Below, piece by piece: positions 9,155-16,729 of a stretch of DNA of 64,000 bases (position 1 is the stretch's first letter; each line of letters starts with the position of its first letter). The translations under genes were made by a program, and so were the position numbers. The stretch comes from Pseudomonas furukawaii. GTDB lineage: Bacteria; Pseudomonadota; Gammaproteobacteria; Pseudomonadales; Pseudomonadaceae. The stretch lies in the NCBI RefSeq assembly GCF_002355475.1, contig NZ_AP014862.1:744001-808000 (forward strand), read 5' to 3'. The notes beneath the pieces are model-generated. The model saw only the letters and a list, made by a program, of their open reading frames with translations. It had not been told where the DNA came from and searched no databases.

Positions 9155-10083
9155 CTGTAGAACAAGATCTGCAAGCCTTTGGGGGCTTCGATATCACTCA
9201 GGCCAATGCGTCGCTATGGGTATTCAAAAAGCGACCTACGACGGGGCAAATGAATCCTTTTACAGCCGTTTCGGTTGTGATGAGCGATGCCTTGAGGAAT
9301 CAATTAAAAGAGCTTGCGACGAATTATCAAACCAGCTACACAGTCGCCGAAGAGTACAATTTGCTCAGCCAGCCGAGCGAAGGTGGTTTCCTTGCGGTCT
9401 CACGCGAAAAAACTCTTTTTCCCAGTCTCCAAGGGCTGATTGACCAGCCCTTGGAGGAATGCTTGGTAAAGAACGTGAAGCAGCTAAATAACGCTGCCGG
9501 CTACGTCCTTCGTCTTCGCCTCGGTGAATCGGTTATTTATTGTGTCAAGAAGGCAAGTGCCGATTGGGGAACCAGAAAGAAGAAGGGGATGATGAATATC
9601 TTCTTCACTGAGGCTGGCCTTGATATCATGGAAAACCCGTCATTCAGTATTTCCAGGAGTTTCGACTTCTTCGTTGCCGGTGACAGCGTTTTCATGAGTA
9701 GTAAGCCCGCGTTTGAATCGCTCCTTAATCATAAGGACACTTACGAAGAAGCATATTCAGCCCTCAAGCAAGAGCCCGGATTTTCCGCCGCCATCGCCGA
9801 TTTTGCCGTATTTGATGCATTTATAGGCAAGAATGCTACGCACTTGCGTCGTATGGCGGTGATCAAAGCTCGGGGTTACTATCAAAACCCCGATTACATG
9901 ACCCGTCTTCGTGAGATCAACGGGCTGCGGGAGTGGGGTATCCAGTTTGATGATCAGGGGCGGATCGTCGCTACCCCAGAAAAAATGCGCGACATCTTGC
10001 ACGTCCTGCTGGATCATCGTCTGCGCTCAGAGCTGTCTGATAATCAGTATGACGTGCCATCGACTACACCTGTTGGTCAATAG
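9151..10083 (+). CDS. kwaB: Kiwa defence protein B (DUF4868)
   Basis: The product has 310 residues, close to the usual length of KwaB (about 315). The central and C-terminal parts contain sequence typical of DUF4868: RSFDFFVAGDSVFMSSKPAF near residue 170, then repeated aromatic and basic positions such as ATHLRRM and YYQNPDY. There is no membrane segment. It overlaps kwaA by 4 bases and ends the defence block; an 870-base gene-poor stretch follows. In characterised Kiwa, KwaA and KwaB form a membrane-associated complex triggered during phage infection, with KwaB acting on phage DNA replication or transcription. The assignment rests on recognised sequence and on the two-gene layout. Confidence 0.85.
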   Translation: MTVEQDLQAFGGFDITQANASLWVFKKRPTTGQMNPFTAVSVVMSDALRNQLKELATNYQTSYTVAEEYNLLSQPSEGGFLAVSREKTLFPSLQGLIDQPLEECLVKNVKQLNNAAGYVLRLRLGESVIYCVKKASADWGTRKKKGMMNIFFTEAGLDIMENPSFSISRSFDFFVAGDSVFMSSKPAFESLLNHKDTYEEAYSALKQEPGFSAAIADFAVFDAFIGKNATHLRRMAVIKARGYYQNPDYMTRLREINGLREWGIQFDDQGRIVATPEKMRDILHVLLDHRLRSELSDNQYDVPSTTPVGQ

Positions 10084-10956
10084 GTAGGCGCAAATATAAC
10101 TCAATTGGCAAAATCTTTAGGTAGCAATGTCTGTGCTGATTGAAAGCTGACCTACCGCTGCCAGCGGCCTGATAGGGGGGGGATTAAATTTTGAGCAGTG
10201 TAGGGGCGGTGTGAGTGTCCGCCAAATTTATGGTTTTGAATCGTTCATTGTTGGATTTCAGGCGGCTAAGTGACAGCGGAGTTGGCAATGCAACCCGCTG
10301 CTCCCCCGTCCTTCTACTCCCCGAAGTCGAGCGAGGGTCACGCCAGGTCATGCGTAACGGGGGCACCGCGCATGGCTGGAACAATCCGGGTGGTCACGTC
10401 AGGCTGATGGCATCCAAGTACAGCTTCACGGTGACCAGGGCAAGCCCTGGCCAATAACTCATTGATCACTGGTAAGCCAGCGCGGTTGTTCGACCAGTTG
10501 GCCGAGGCGCTGGCAGCTGATAATCAAGATGGCTCTTGCGGCGTCTGGCCTGGTCTAGAATCGTGGTCAGCGGAAAACTGTTTGGGGTGGCCGATCTGCC
10601 GATGTTTGTTGGTCGTATTTGCATAGTATTCCGATGATTTAATTCCGGAATTGTTGAACTGGATAAATTCACGGCTTGGCTGTTAAAAAACACGCTGTAA
10701 TCACTGCGTGGCCGAGAGCATAACCCGCGGTACGGGTATTATGTTTTACTAGCTCTTTCTACCCGTAGGGTTCGGGCGTTTCTGACATCGAGTGAGCACA
10801 GCCTGAACTATCATGAAGGACTCACTAGTCTGTTCAATCTGAGTCTGCACATCGACCTGAGTGTCCAGGTGAGGTGATCAGGTAGTCATACGAGGCAATG
10901 GTAAATAATTCCACATGATGACGTATGGGTATGAACCTCAATCAGGAGTCATAACC
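10084..10956. other. gene-poor stretch with possible gene remnant
   Basis: No convincing gene is seen in these 873 bases. The open frames at 10184-10384 (minus) and 10215-10457 (plus) lack ribosome sites and coding character. A plus-strand stretch from about 10455 (reading LITGKPARLFDQLAEALAADN, without a start) looks like a piece of a decayed gene. A hairpin with arms CATAACCCG and CGGGTATTATG lies near 10718-10742 and a further ACCCG/CGGG-rich stretch follows. The position upstream of a replication-type gene makes an origin or control region possible but unproved. Confidence 0.4.
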
Positions 10957-11685
10957 ATGTTTCGTAATTTCGACAACACCAGCCACCTTCCACTCCGTCA
11001 TCCCGCCAATACCAACCTCCATCTGTACTACGACGACACCTTTGAAGGCTTCCGCTTGATGCGCGACAAGGGGCCTTTCATCCAGGAGTATCTGTCTCGT
11101 CTCAAGCACACAGTTGAGTTGGCATTGGCCCAGTACCCAAGGGTCATGGCATTCAGGGTGGACCTACATTTACCAGGGGATCTAGATCCGTCTGACTGCG
11201 CAGACACCAACAAGATCATCAGCAGATTCATCGAGTCTTTCAACGCAAAGATCCAGTACCACCGTAGCCAGCTACGTGAACAAAAGAAGGACGCTCGTGA
11301 TTGCAAGGTTCGCTACGTCTGGGCGCGAGAAGTCGGGTGGGCTAGGAAGCCGCATTACCACCTGGTATTTTTTCTTAATCGTGATGCCTACTACTCCGTA
11401 GGGAAGTTGCAATCGCTAAATAGAAATATGATCTCCCGTTTACAGGAGGCCTGGGCCAGCGCCTTGAGATTGCCAGTCTGGCTGGTCGAAGAGCTGGTGC
11501 ATATCCCTGATAATACGACGTATCGGATAGATCGAGTTCCCCGTGAGCGAAAGGTGGCCGGAAGTGATCGCAAGGTTCTGGTGGATGAACTGCCTGAGCT
11601 GTTCTATCGGGTCAGCTACCTGTGCAAGGTGGCGACGAAGTCCTACGGGGATCGCCAGCGAGGGTTCGATACCAGTAGAGGATAA
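10957..11685 (+). CDS. inovirus Gp2 / YagK-YfjJ family replication-type protein
   Basis: The product has 242 residues from ATG 10957, which is preceded by CAGGAG at 10943-10948; the upstream in-frame ATG codons at 10915-10918 lack a site. The sequence around WAREVGWARKPHYHLVFFLN, with its H-x-H pair in a hydrophobic strand, and the C-terminal LFYRVSYLCKVATK are characteristic of the inovirus Gp2/YagK-YfjJ family found in filamentous phages and in integrated islands. The HYH motif resembles the metal-binding motif of HUH replication initiators, so rolling-circle initiation is plausible. A conserved downstream tyrosine is present in YRVSYLCK. It stands alone on the plus strand, with a convergent secreted-protein gene downstream. 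Confidence 0.75.
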   Translation: MFRNFDNTSHLPLRHPANTNLHLYYDDTFEGFRLMRDKGPFIQEYLSRLKHTVELALAQYPRVMAFRVDLHLPGDLDPSDCADTNKIISRFIESFNAKIQYHRSQLREQKKDARDCKVRYVWAREVGWARKPHYHLVFFLNRDAYYSVGKLQSLNRNMISRLQEAWASALRLPVWLVEELVHIPDNTTYRIDRVPRERKVAGSDRKVLVDELPELFYRVSYLCKVATKSYGDRQRGFDTSRG

Positions 11686-11735
11686 TGCCAATAGGCGCTT
11701 GCAGGGCGGGCGCGGTCGTGGTCTTGGAAAAAAAA

Positions 11736-11763
11736 TGGGGAGGCGTACGCCGACGCCTCCACT
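11736..11763 (-). terminator. hairpin terminator after the minus-strand secreted-protein gene
   Basis: GGAGGCG at 11739-11745 pairs with CGCCTCC at 11754-11760. On the minus strand the stem is followed by CCAT and eight T residues, as expected for a terminator of the gene ending at 11821. It may also weakly serve the plus-strand gene ending at 11685. Confidence 0.6.
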
Positions 11764-11820
11764 TGTTCTCTGCTCAATGAGATGATTGGGGCTTAATCGG
11801 CCCACTATGGATTAGGGTTG

Positions 11821-12615
11821 TTACTGTAGTAAGTAGCCGATGGGTTGGTCATCCTTATCAAAGCAGAGGATGGTTTCACAGTAGCCGCCGATCTGATCGA
11901 TGTTTGATTCAGCAACATCGGGAAGCCACCTGCCCAGTTCGGCAATCGGGACCCTTTTCTCGTTGATGTAGCACTCGTCATCCATGCGCGGATTGCACCA
12001 GGCACTCTTCACGTCTGGCCATTCAGTCTGAGCAGGCTCAGCAGCCTGATGAGCTACGTTTCGGCTACTCCCTTTCTGTTCTTGCCAGGCTGCATAGCCG
12101 CCTTCATAGCGTCCATCGAACGTGCCAACAAGTCGGTCATCAGGTACGCCAATATCCAGGTAGAACTGGTACAGGAGAGATCCCGCCTCGGCATACGACA
12201 CCTGACGAGAGGTGTCGACGCGGTAGGCCACCGGCTTGCCGTCGGTGCTGGTGCTGATGCGGTACCAGATCGACAGTGCGAAGAAGACATCCTGATTCCA
12301 TTCACCGACGATGGTGGTGTTTGTCCGGCACTTGCCGCGCAGGCACGTACCGCTTATCTGGTTGACATAACGCACATCCTGCTGGCGCTGGGCATCCCAA
12401 ATGAGCACCTCGCGGGAAGTCTCCAACCAGGTGCACTTGATCATGGGCTGCCCATTGAAGGCTTTCTTGGTGATGCAGGGAATAGCTTCAGGGAGTCCAG
12501 CGGTGGAAGTCTCGGCCGGGTAAGCGATACCGCCCCAGGCGTAATGGTCCACGAGGCTCTTGGCCTGGGCTGCGGTGCAAAAAGTGAGCAGCAGAATGCT
12601 GAGTATCCGTTTCAT
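11821..12615 (-). CDS. secreted cysteine-containing protein of unknown function
   Basis: The product has 264 residues and a clear signal peptide (MKRILSILLLTFCTAAQA, then KSLVDHY), so it is exported, probably to the periplasm. Several cysteines are spaced in pairs in the mature part (IPCITKK and IKCTWLE; GTCLRGKC; AWCNPRMDDEC; GYCETILC), which suggests disulfides. No enzyme motif is recognised. Similar exported proteins are common in plasmid-like islands of Pseudomonas next to conjugation or integrating-element genes, but I cannot assign a family. It is read in the same direction as, but not tightly coupled to, the next minus-strand gene upstream. Confidence 0.7.
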   Translation of the reverse strand: MKRILSILLLTFCTAAQAKSLVDHYAWGGIAYPAETSTAGLPEAIPCITKKAFNGQPMIKCTWLETSREVLIWDAQRQQDVRYVNQISGTCLRGKCRTNTTIVGEWNQDVFFALSIWYRISTSTDGKPVAYRVDTSRQVSYAEAGSLLYQFYLDIGVPDDRLVGTFDGRYEGGYAAWQEQKGSSRNVAHQAAEPAQTEWPDVKSAWCNPRMDDECYINEKRVPIAELGRWLPDVAESNIDQIGGYCETILCFDKDDQPIGYLLQ

Positions 12616-12690
12616 GGAGTGGCTCCAGTGTGTTGTTTCTGTCGAGGTCGAAATAAGGTCTGGCCGTTAAACGGCTGGTAATGGACAAGC

Positions 12691-12712
12691 AAACCCCGCG
12701 GTGTCGCGGGGC
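12691..12712 (-). terminator. hairpin downstream of the glycine-zipper gene
   Basis: CCCCGCG at 12694-12700 pairs with CGCGGGG at 12705-12711 around a 4-base loop; on the minus strand a short T-rich run follows. It is placed just after the stop of the gene at 12729. Confidence 0.5.
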
Positions 12713-12728
12713 TCACGGGGGCTGAGAA

Positions 12729-13172
12729 CTACTTTTTGTAGATAACCCGGAGTCGCTGATTCACGTAGTCCTTCAGGATTTCGTAGTCAGGGTTGTAGGT
12801 GGCCAGGGTGTGCCCCAGGCCTGCGGCTATACCGAGCGTTGCCGCAGTCAGCGTTACCGGCGTTGACAGAACGCCGAATGCCACACCAAGGGCGCCGCCC
12901 TGTACCGCAGCACTTTTCACGTCGCTTCTGACCCGGCATTTCAGCCCCTGGCTTTCAATCTTGGTTTCGACCAGTTTGATGCCGGCCATGAAGTTGCCCC
13001 TGAGGCCATTGATCTCGAAGGACGCCCTGTTTCGCACGAGGCTGTCGATCTGAGCTTCGTTCAGTCCGGTGATGACGTACATGCTGTTTGTGCTCCCTGC
13101 TTGGGGGGATGGTCTGAGGAAAAGTCGAATATCGACCTTTAGGGTTGAGTCTCGGTTTGTGAGGTCCTTCAT
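12729..13172 (-). CDS. hypothetical protein with glycine-zipper/hydrophobic segment
   Basis: From the methionine at 13172 the product is 147 residues (MKDLTNRDST). An alternative start at 13196 adds 8 residues, and the open frame to 13292 runs antisense into the Xre gene and is unlikely. Residues about 80-115 are a glycine- and alanine-rich hydrophobic stretch (GGALGVAFGVL, then GIAAGLG), which suggests a glycine zipper or membrane insertion. The C-terminus is basic. Neither start has a strong ribosome site, so the start is uncertain. It is divergent from the Xre regulator gene, 46 bases away, and could be under its control. Function unknown. Confidence 0.6.
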   Translation of the reverse strand: MKDLTNRDSTLKVDIRLFLRPSPQAGSTNSMYVITGLNEAQIDSLVRNRASFEINGLRGNFMAGIKLVETKIESQGLKCRVRSDVKSAAVQGGALGVAFGVLSTPVTLTAATLGIAAGLGHTLATYNPDYEILKDYVNQRLRVIYKK

Positions 13173-13218
13173 GTCAACGGGTTGATGCTCAACCATCCAG
13201 GTCGATCTGGAGGGTGGC

Positions 13219-13566
13219 ATGTCAAAAACCGATTCGAAGCAGCTGGCGGAAGTCGTGGGCCAGGCGATTGCTCGCCAGCGAGTGCGCCGCAAGCTGAGTC
13301 AGGAGCAGGTCGCGGAGCGATTGGGGGTCGGTAGTGAGGCCGTATCACGCATCGAGCGTGGCGTCGTGATGCCCAACGTCGAGCGACTGGTAGAACTGGC
13401 AGCGATCTTTGGCTGCGAGACGGCCGACCTGCTGACCGAGGGCAGCTCTCGACCGGAAGACCAGGCACGCCGGCTGCAGGGGCTGCTGTCCACCCTGAAG
13501 GCGGCCGACCGGGTGCTAGTGCTGGAGGTAGTGGAGCGTTTGGTGGAGCGCCTCAACCGGGGCTAA
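13219..13566 (+). CDS. Xre/Cro-CI family regulator
   Basis: The product has 115 residues with an HTH_3 domain over about residues 10-68: LSQEQVAERLGVGSEAVSRIERGVVMPN gives the two helices and the conserved ER-G-xxxPN turn. The C-terminal 45 residues are a leucine-rich helix, probably for dimer formation. GGAGG at 13209-13213 precedes ATG 13219. It is read alone on the plus strand between two minus-strand genes and overlaps the end of the zinc-motif gene by 14 bases. It is a likely repressor of the island backbone genes, with the 13173-13218 divergent gap as its first candidate target. Confidence 0.85.
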   Translation: MSKTDSKQLAEVVGQAIARQRVRRKLSQEQVAERLGVGSEAVSRIERGVVMPNVERLVELAAIFGCETADLLTEGSSRPEDQARRLQGLLSTLKAADRVLVLEVVERLVERLNRG

Positions 13567-13858
13567 GGCCCTCCTTACTTTCTGTTGTCTCGTCGAACAA
13601 AGCACCGCAGCGTAGGCACAGGCAGTCGAAGCCGGTGAAGTGAAACCGCACGACATCCTCTGCCGCCTTCCGCGCCTCCGGGTACGCAGGTGCGACCGCC
13701 GCCAGTCCGCTGAGAAGAGCGGTGTGGCCGCTCCCCTCATGTGGGCGCTGAGCGCCCTTGATTGCGCCATTGAACAGCCCGACCAGCAGGGTCAGCCCTT
13801 TGGCTGCGTCCCGTGTCAGTACGGCGCTGGAGTCGCAGATCAAACACTGTCTGTTCAT
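13553..13858 (-). CDS. small protein with two cysteine pairs
   Basis: The start MNRQCLICD at 13858 is chosen because GGGAG lies 7 bases upstream; the longer open frame to 13999 is poor coding sequence. The 101-residue product has C-x2-C near the N-terminus and C-x1-C-x2-C in CLCLRCGALFDE near the C-terminus, so it probably folds as a zinc ribbon, with a hydrophobic centre. It ends inside the 3' end of the convergent Xre gene. No family is recognised. Confidence 0.6.
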   Translation of the reverse strand: MNRQCLICDSSAVLTRDAAKGLTLLVGLFNGAIKGAQRPHEGSGHTALLSGLAAVAPAYPEARKAAEDVVRFHFTGFDCLCLRCGALFDETTESKEGLSPG

Positions 13859-13917
13859 CGTCATGCTCCCTATTGAATTGAGGCGGCCAGTACAGGCCTG
13901 GCGGCTCGGGGTAGTGA

Positions 13918-14127
13918 TTAGTTCGGTGGTGCAGTGGTGGACTCTGCCGCGGCTGTTCCGGGTGCCAACGCCTTCACGAGGCGGCAGAAAATCCAGCACG
14001 CCAGCAGTACGGCGATCAGCAGGGGCGGAAAGCGCACTATCAGAAGCACCAGCAGCAGAAGGGCCAGGCAGCCCGCGAGGATGCCGGCGAACATGAACAC
14101 GGCAGCAAAGATCCGCAGTAGCTTCAT
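13918..14127 (-). CDS. small membrane protein
   Basis: The product has 69 residues, almost all hydrophobic from residue 5 to 52 (FAAVFMFAGILAGCLALLLL, then a second stretch ILLACWIFCRLV), so two membrane helices are likely. GAGGAG lies 10 bases before the ATG. It is 13 bases from radC on the same strand and probably cotranscribed with it. Function unknown. Confidence 0.6.
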   Translation of the reverse strand: MKLLRIFAAVFMFAGILAGCLALLLLVLLIVRFPPLLIAVLLACWIFCRLVKALAPGTAAAESTTAPPN

Positions 14128-14140
14128 CGTCGTGTTCTCC

Positions 14141-14638
14141 TCACAGGTAGCCCTGTTCCGCCAGCGATACGCAGCCCTCGTGGCCCACCACGATGTGGTC
14201 CAGGGTTCGTACCCCGACCAGGTTCAGGGCCTCCCGCAGCTTGTGGGTCAGGGTGAGATCTGATTGGCTGGGTTCCGGATCACCGGAAGGGTGGTTGTGG
14301 ACCAGCACGGTTGCTGCGGCGTTGTGCTCCAGGGCAGCCTTGACGACTTCCCGGGGATAGACGCTGGCGCTGTCCAGGGTGCCCCGGAACAGTTCGTGAA
14401 AGACGATCACCCGGTGCCGGCTGTCGAGCAGGAGCAGGGCGAATACCTCATGCTCGTAATCGCCCAGCAGCGCCTGCAGGTGGCTGAACACTTCCTTCGG
14501 TGAGGTCAGTGCTCTTCCCCGGCGTAGACGCAGATTCGCCAACTGCCGGGCCATCAGCAGGATGTCGGTTTCGGTGACCGGCGACTCGACCAGGTAGGTG
14601 CCGGTCGATTCACTGGCCTTCAGCTTGTGCAGGCGCAT
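14141..14638 (-). CDS. radC: RadC-like JAB/MPN domain protein
   Basis: The product has 165 residues from ATG 14638 with AAGGAG 7 bases upstream; the longer open frame to 14893 is antisense noise over the neighbouring gene. The JAB motif H-x-H-P-S-G-D followed by S-D (VHNHPSGDPEPSQSD) is intact, with the preceding glutamate in VFHELFRG. This is the short island or plasmid form of RadC, lacking the N-terminal helix-hairpin-helix part of the chromosomal protein. Its biochemical role is unsettled; such copies travel with integrating elements and anti-restriction or recombination genes. It overlaps the upstream gene by 29 bases. Confidence 0.88.
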   Translation of the reverse strand: MRLHKLKASESTGTYLVESPVTETDILLMARQLANLRLRRGRALTSPKEVFSHLQALLGDYEHEVFALLLLDSRHRVIVFHELFRGTLDSASVYPREVVKAALEHNAAATVLVHNHPSGDPEPSQSDLTLTHKLREALNLVGVRTLDHIVVGHEGCVSLAEQGYL

Positions 14639-15560
14639 GCTGGGCTCCTTGATGGTGATCGGTTGGTGGGGTGTGGCGCTGGGCTTGTGCGTCCAGCTTC
14701 TCGGCCAGACTGGCTTTCGCAGAGCGCTGGGGAGTGTTGGTGGCTGGAGATGGGCTTTCCTCGGCGGGGTAGAACTCCTCGGCGACGGCGCCCGCGTCTT
14801 CCTCGCTGTCCTCGAAGGCGCCATTGCCAAAGCCACGCTGCGCCGCTTCATCCAAGGCGGCCTGATCGAAGCCCGCGGCTTGTCGCTGCGCATCGAGCTC
14901 GTTGGCGGCCTGCAGCGCCTCCGTCATCTCCATACCGCCGCGTACCGTCAGGTCGACGTAGAAAATCGGCGTGCCATGGCTTTGCCGAGTGGACTTTCCG
15001 CGTAGGCGCAGCTCCAGCGGCAGGCACGCCAGGCGGTTGCCCGAGATGGCCTGGAAGTAGTGCAGCCGGGCGGCGAGGGTGCGGATGCTGTTGAAACCGG
15101 TGGTACGGAACACAAAGCTACCCAGCGGATCGTCATCGCCAATGACCACGTTCAGCCGACCGTAGGGCTTGCAGGCATTGCCTTTGGCCAACGAGCAGGC
15201 ATCCGGCGAAGGGCAGGGCAGCGACTGCATGCCATCCGGGGTGACGCGCTTGCAGGTCTCGCCATTGCCCACGCACAGCGGCCGTCCGGACTGCCGGTCG
15301 AACAAGGTGTAGTCGGCGCGAAAATTCAGCTCCGGCTCGTTGAACAGCAGGCGTACCGGGATGCTACGCAGCTTGTCGTCCTTGCCTTGGCGCAGCTCGT
15401 CGTTGAGCGGATGCAGCAGCCAGCCGTCCTTGCCTTGTACCTGGGAGGTGATGGTGAATTGGTCATCCTTTTCCGGCAGGCGCTTGCCGTTCTTCTCGAC
15501 GACCTTGCCTATCGAGATGCGTCCGAGCACGGGCGGGGTGAGTGCGAGACCTTTGAGCAT
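14610..15560 (-). CDS. recombination directionality factor-like / 'hydrolase or metal-binding' protein
   Basis: The product has 316 residues. The N-terminus (MLKGLALTPPVLGRISIGKVVEKNG) and the cysteine-rich middle (four cysteines within GETCKRVTPDGMQSLPCPSP and DACSLAKGNACKPYG) match a family usually annotated in Pseudomonas islands as hydrolase or metal-binding protein and related to phage directionality factors. The last 90 residues are low-complexity and charged. AGGAG lies close before ATG 15560. It overlaps radC by 29 bases. The family is recognised with moderate confidence; role in excision is inferred from the family name only. Confidence 0.65.
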   Translation of the reverse strand: MLKGLALTPPVLGRISIGKVVEKNGKRLPEKDDQFTITSQVQGKDGWLLHPLNDELRQGKDDKLRSIPVRLLFNEPELNFRADYTLFDRQSGRPLCVGNGETCKRVTPDGMQSLPCPSPDACSLAKGNACKPYGRLNVVIGDDDPLGSFVFRTTGFNSIRTLAARLHYFQAISGNRLACLPLELRLRGKSTRQSHGTPIFYVDLTVRGGMEMTEALQAANELDAQRQAAGFDQAALDEAAQRGFGNGAFEDSEEDAGAVAEEFYPAEESPSPATNTPQRSAKASLAEKLDAQAQRHTPPTDHHQGAQHAPAQAEGQ

Positions 15561-15579
15561 GGTGGTTCTCCTGGAAATG

Positions 15580-15620
15580 AAAAAAGGCCAGCCACGCAGC
15601 GCGAGCTGAATGGCTGGCCA
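15580..15620 (-). terminator. terminator after the YqaJ-type gene
   Basis: GGCCAGCCA at 15586-15594 pairs with TGGCTGGCC at 15611-15619; on the minus strand the stem is followed by six T residues. It lies between the YqaJ gene end (15650) and the next start (15560). Confidence 0.7.
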
Positions 15621-15649
15621 AGGGGAGGGAAGGGTGAAAGAGACGGAAA

Positions 15650-16654
15650 TCAGCCGACCAGGAAACGCCGTGCACCGGGTTTCAGCAGCGGGTATTTGGC
15701 CTGCAGGTAGGGCTTGTCCTGGAGCAGCTGAGCGACATCGAGACCGATGCTGTCCTTGGCCTTGCGCCAGGAGACGTAGCCGCTGGAGAACTCCGCTCGG
15801 CCGGCATCGCCCATGGCCTGCTGCAGCATCTGCTTGAGCTCGGCCTCGCGCTTCTCCTTGTCGGCAATCGACTGGCGCACGGCCTTGAGTTCAATGAAGG
15901 CAGCGGCCAGTCCGGCATGGCCGCTGAAGTCGACGACCTGGCCGTTGTCCTCGGGGTAGAGGCAGCGCAGGGCCGCGTCAGCGGAAGCCGTGCCATCGGC
16001 CGGCGGTGGCGTGTCGGTTTCCACGTAGTGCCAGAACTTGCGCTCCAGCTCGATCAGGCGAGCGATCATCTGCTCGTCCCGCTCGATACGGTGGATCTCC
16101 AGCGTCTGGCCACCGAGCAACACCGCGACATCCGCTGCCTGCTTGCCGGTGACGGCGAGCTGGTGCATTACCTGTAGCTGCACATACTCGGGCACGCCTT
16201 CCTTCCAGAGGCGTGCCCCGTTTATGCCCGCGCTCTTGCATTCGAGTATTTGCACATCATCGGCCCCGATCACCTCGCGGTCGATGTTGGCTAGCATCCA
16301 GGGCAACTCCGGATCGGGATGCTGCAACACGGCGTTGATGCGGCGGACTTTGTTCTTGGTGCGCTTGCTGTAGTGCCAGGCCACGATGGGCTCCAGGACA
16401 TTGCCCCAGTACATCGGGCTTTCCTCATCGTGCGGATCAGCCTTGGGCATGCCGGCATCACGACCAGTCTTTTCCAGCCACAGCTCCAGTTGCGACTTGT
16501 AGGGGTTCAGGCCCACGGCAGCGGCGGCATCCGAGCTGCCGATGCCTTGCTTGCGGATCTGCAGCCAGTCCTCGCGCGGCAGCTCCTTGGTGCTGACCAA
16601 GCGCAGGGCAGGGCGTTTCTTGCTGGTGCTGCCGTTCAATGACGTTGCTTTCAT
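15650..16654 (-). CDS. YqaJ-type viral recombinase / exonuclease
   Basis: The product has 334 residues from ATG 16654 (AGGTG upstream); a GTG three codons earlier is also possible. The lambda-exonuclease-like fold is visible in order: RKQGIGSSDAAAAVGLNPY with W-x-x-R before it, then WGNVLEPIVAWHYS, then the catalytic D-x(n)-E-x-K region (MLANIDRE, VQILECKSAG) and the Q-x-x-Q-M-H-Q helix (YVQLQVMHQL). The enzyme would resect double-stranded DNA for single-strand annealing. Next to DUF932 and the directionality-like gene it forms the recombination block of the island. Confidence 0.88.
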   Translation of the reverse strand: MKATSLNGSTSKKRPALRLVSTKELPREDWLQIRKQGIGSSDAAAAVGLNPYKSQLELWLEKTGRDAGMPKADPHDEESPMYWGNVLEPIVAWHYSKRTKNKVRRINAVLQHPDPELPWMLANIDREVIGADDVQILECKSAGINGARLWKEGVPEYVQLQVMHQLAVTGKQAADVAVLLGGQTLEIHRIERDEQMIARLIELERKFWHYVETDTPPPADGTASADAALRCLYPEDNGQVVDFSGHAGLAAAFIELKAVRQSIADKEKREAELKQMLQQAMGDAGRAEFSSGYVSWRKAKDSIGLDVAQLLQDKPYLQAKYPLLKPGARRFLVG

Positions 16655-16673
16655 GGTATTCACCTGCAGACAT

Positions 16674-16707
16674 AAAAACGCCCGACCAGCACAAGGCTGA
16701 CCGGGCG
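16674..16707 (-). terminator. terminator after the DUF932 gene
   Basis: CGCCCG and CGGGCG arms with inner GACC-AGC/GCTGA pairing span 16679-16706; on the minus strand five T residues follow. It separates the DUF932 gene from the YqaJ gene. Confidence 0.65.
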
Positions 16708-16729
16708 CGAGGGTTGATGTGAGTGAGGG

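Noticed and set aside
10184-10457. Overlapping 66- and 80-residue open frames in the gap before the Gp2-type gene
   Set aside because: Neither has a ribosome site, family pattern or consistent codon use.
13859-13999. N-terminal extension of the zinc-motif gene to 13999
   Set aside because: The extension has no protein-like pattern and the ATG at 13858 has GGGAG at good spacing.
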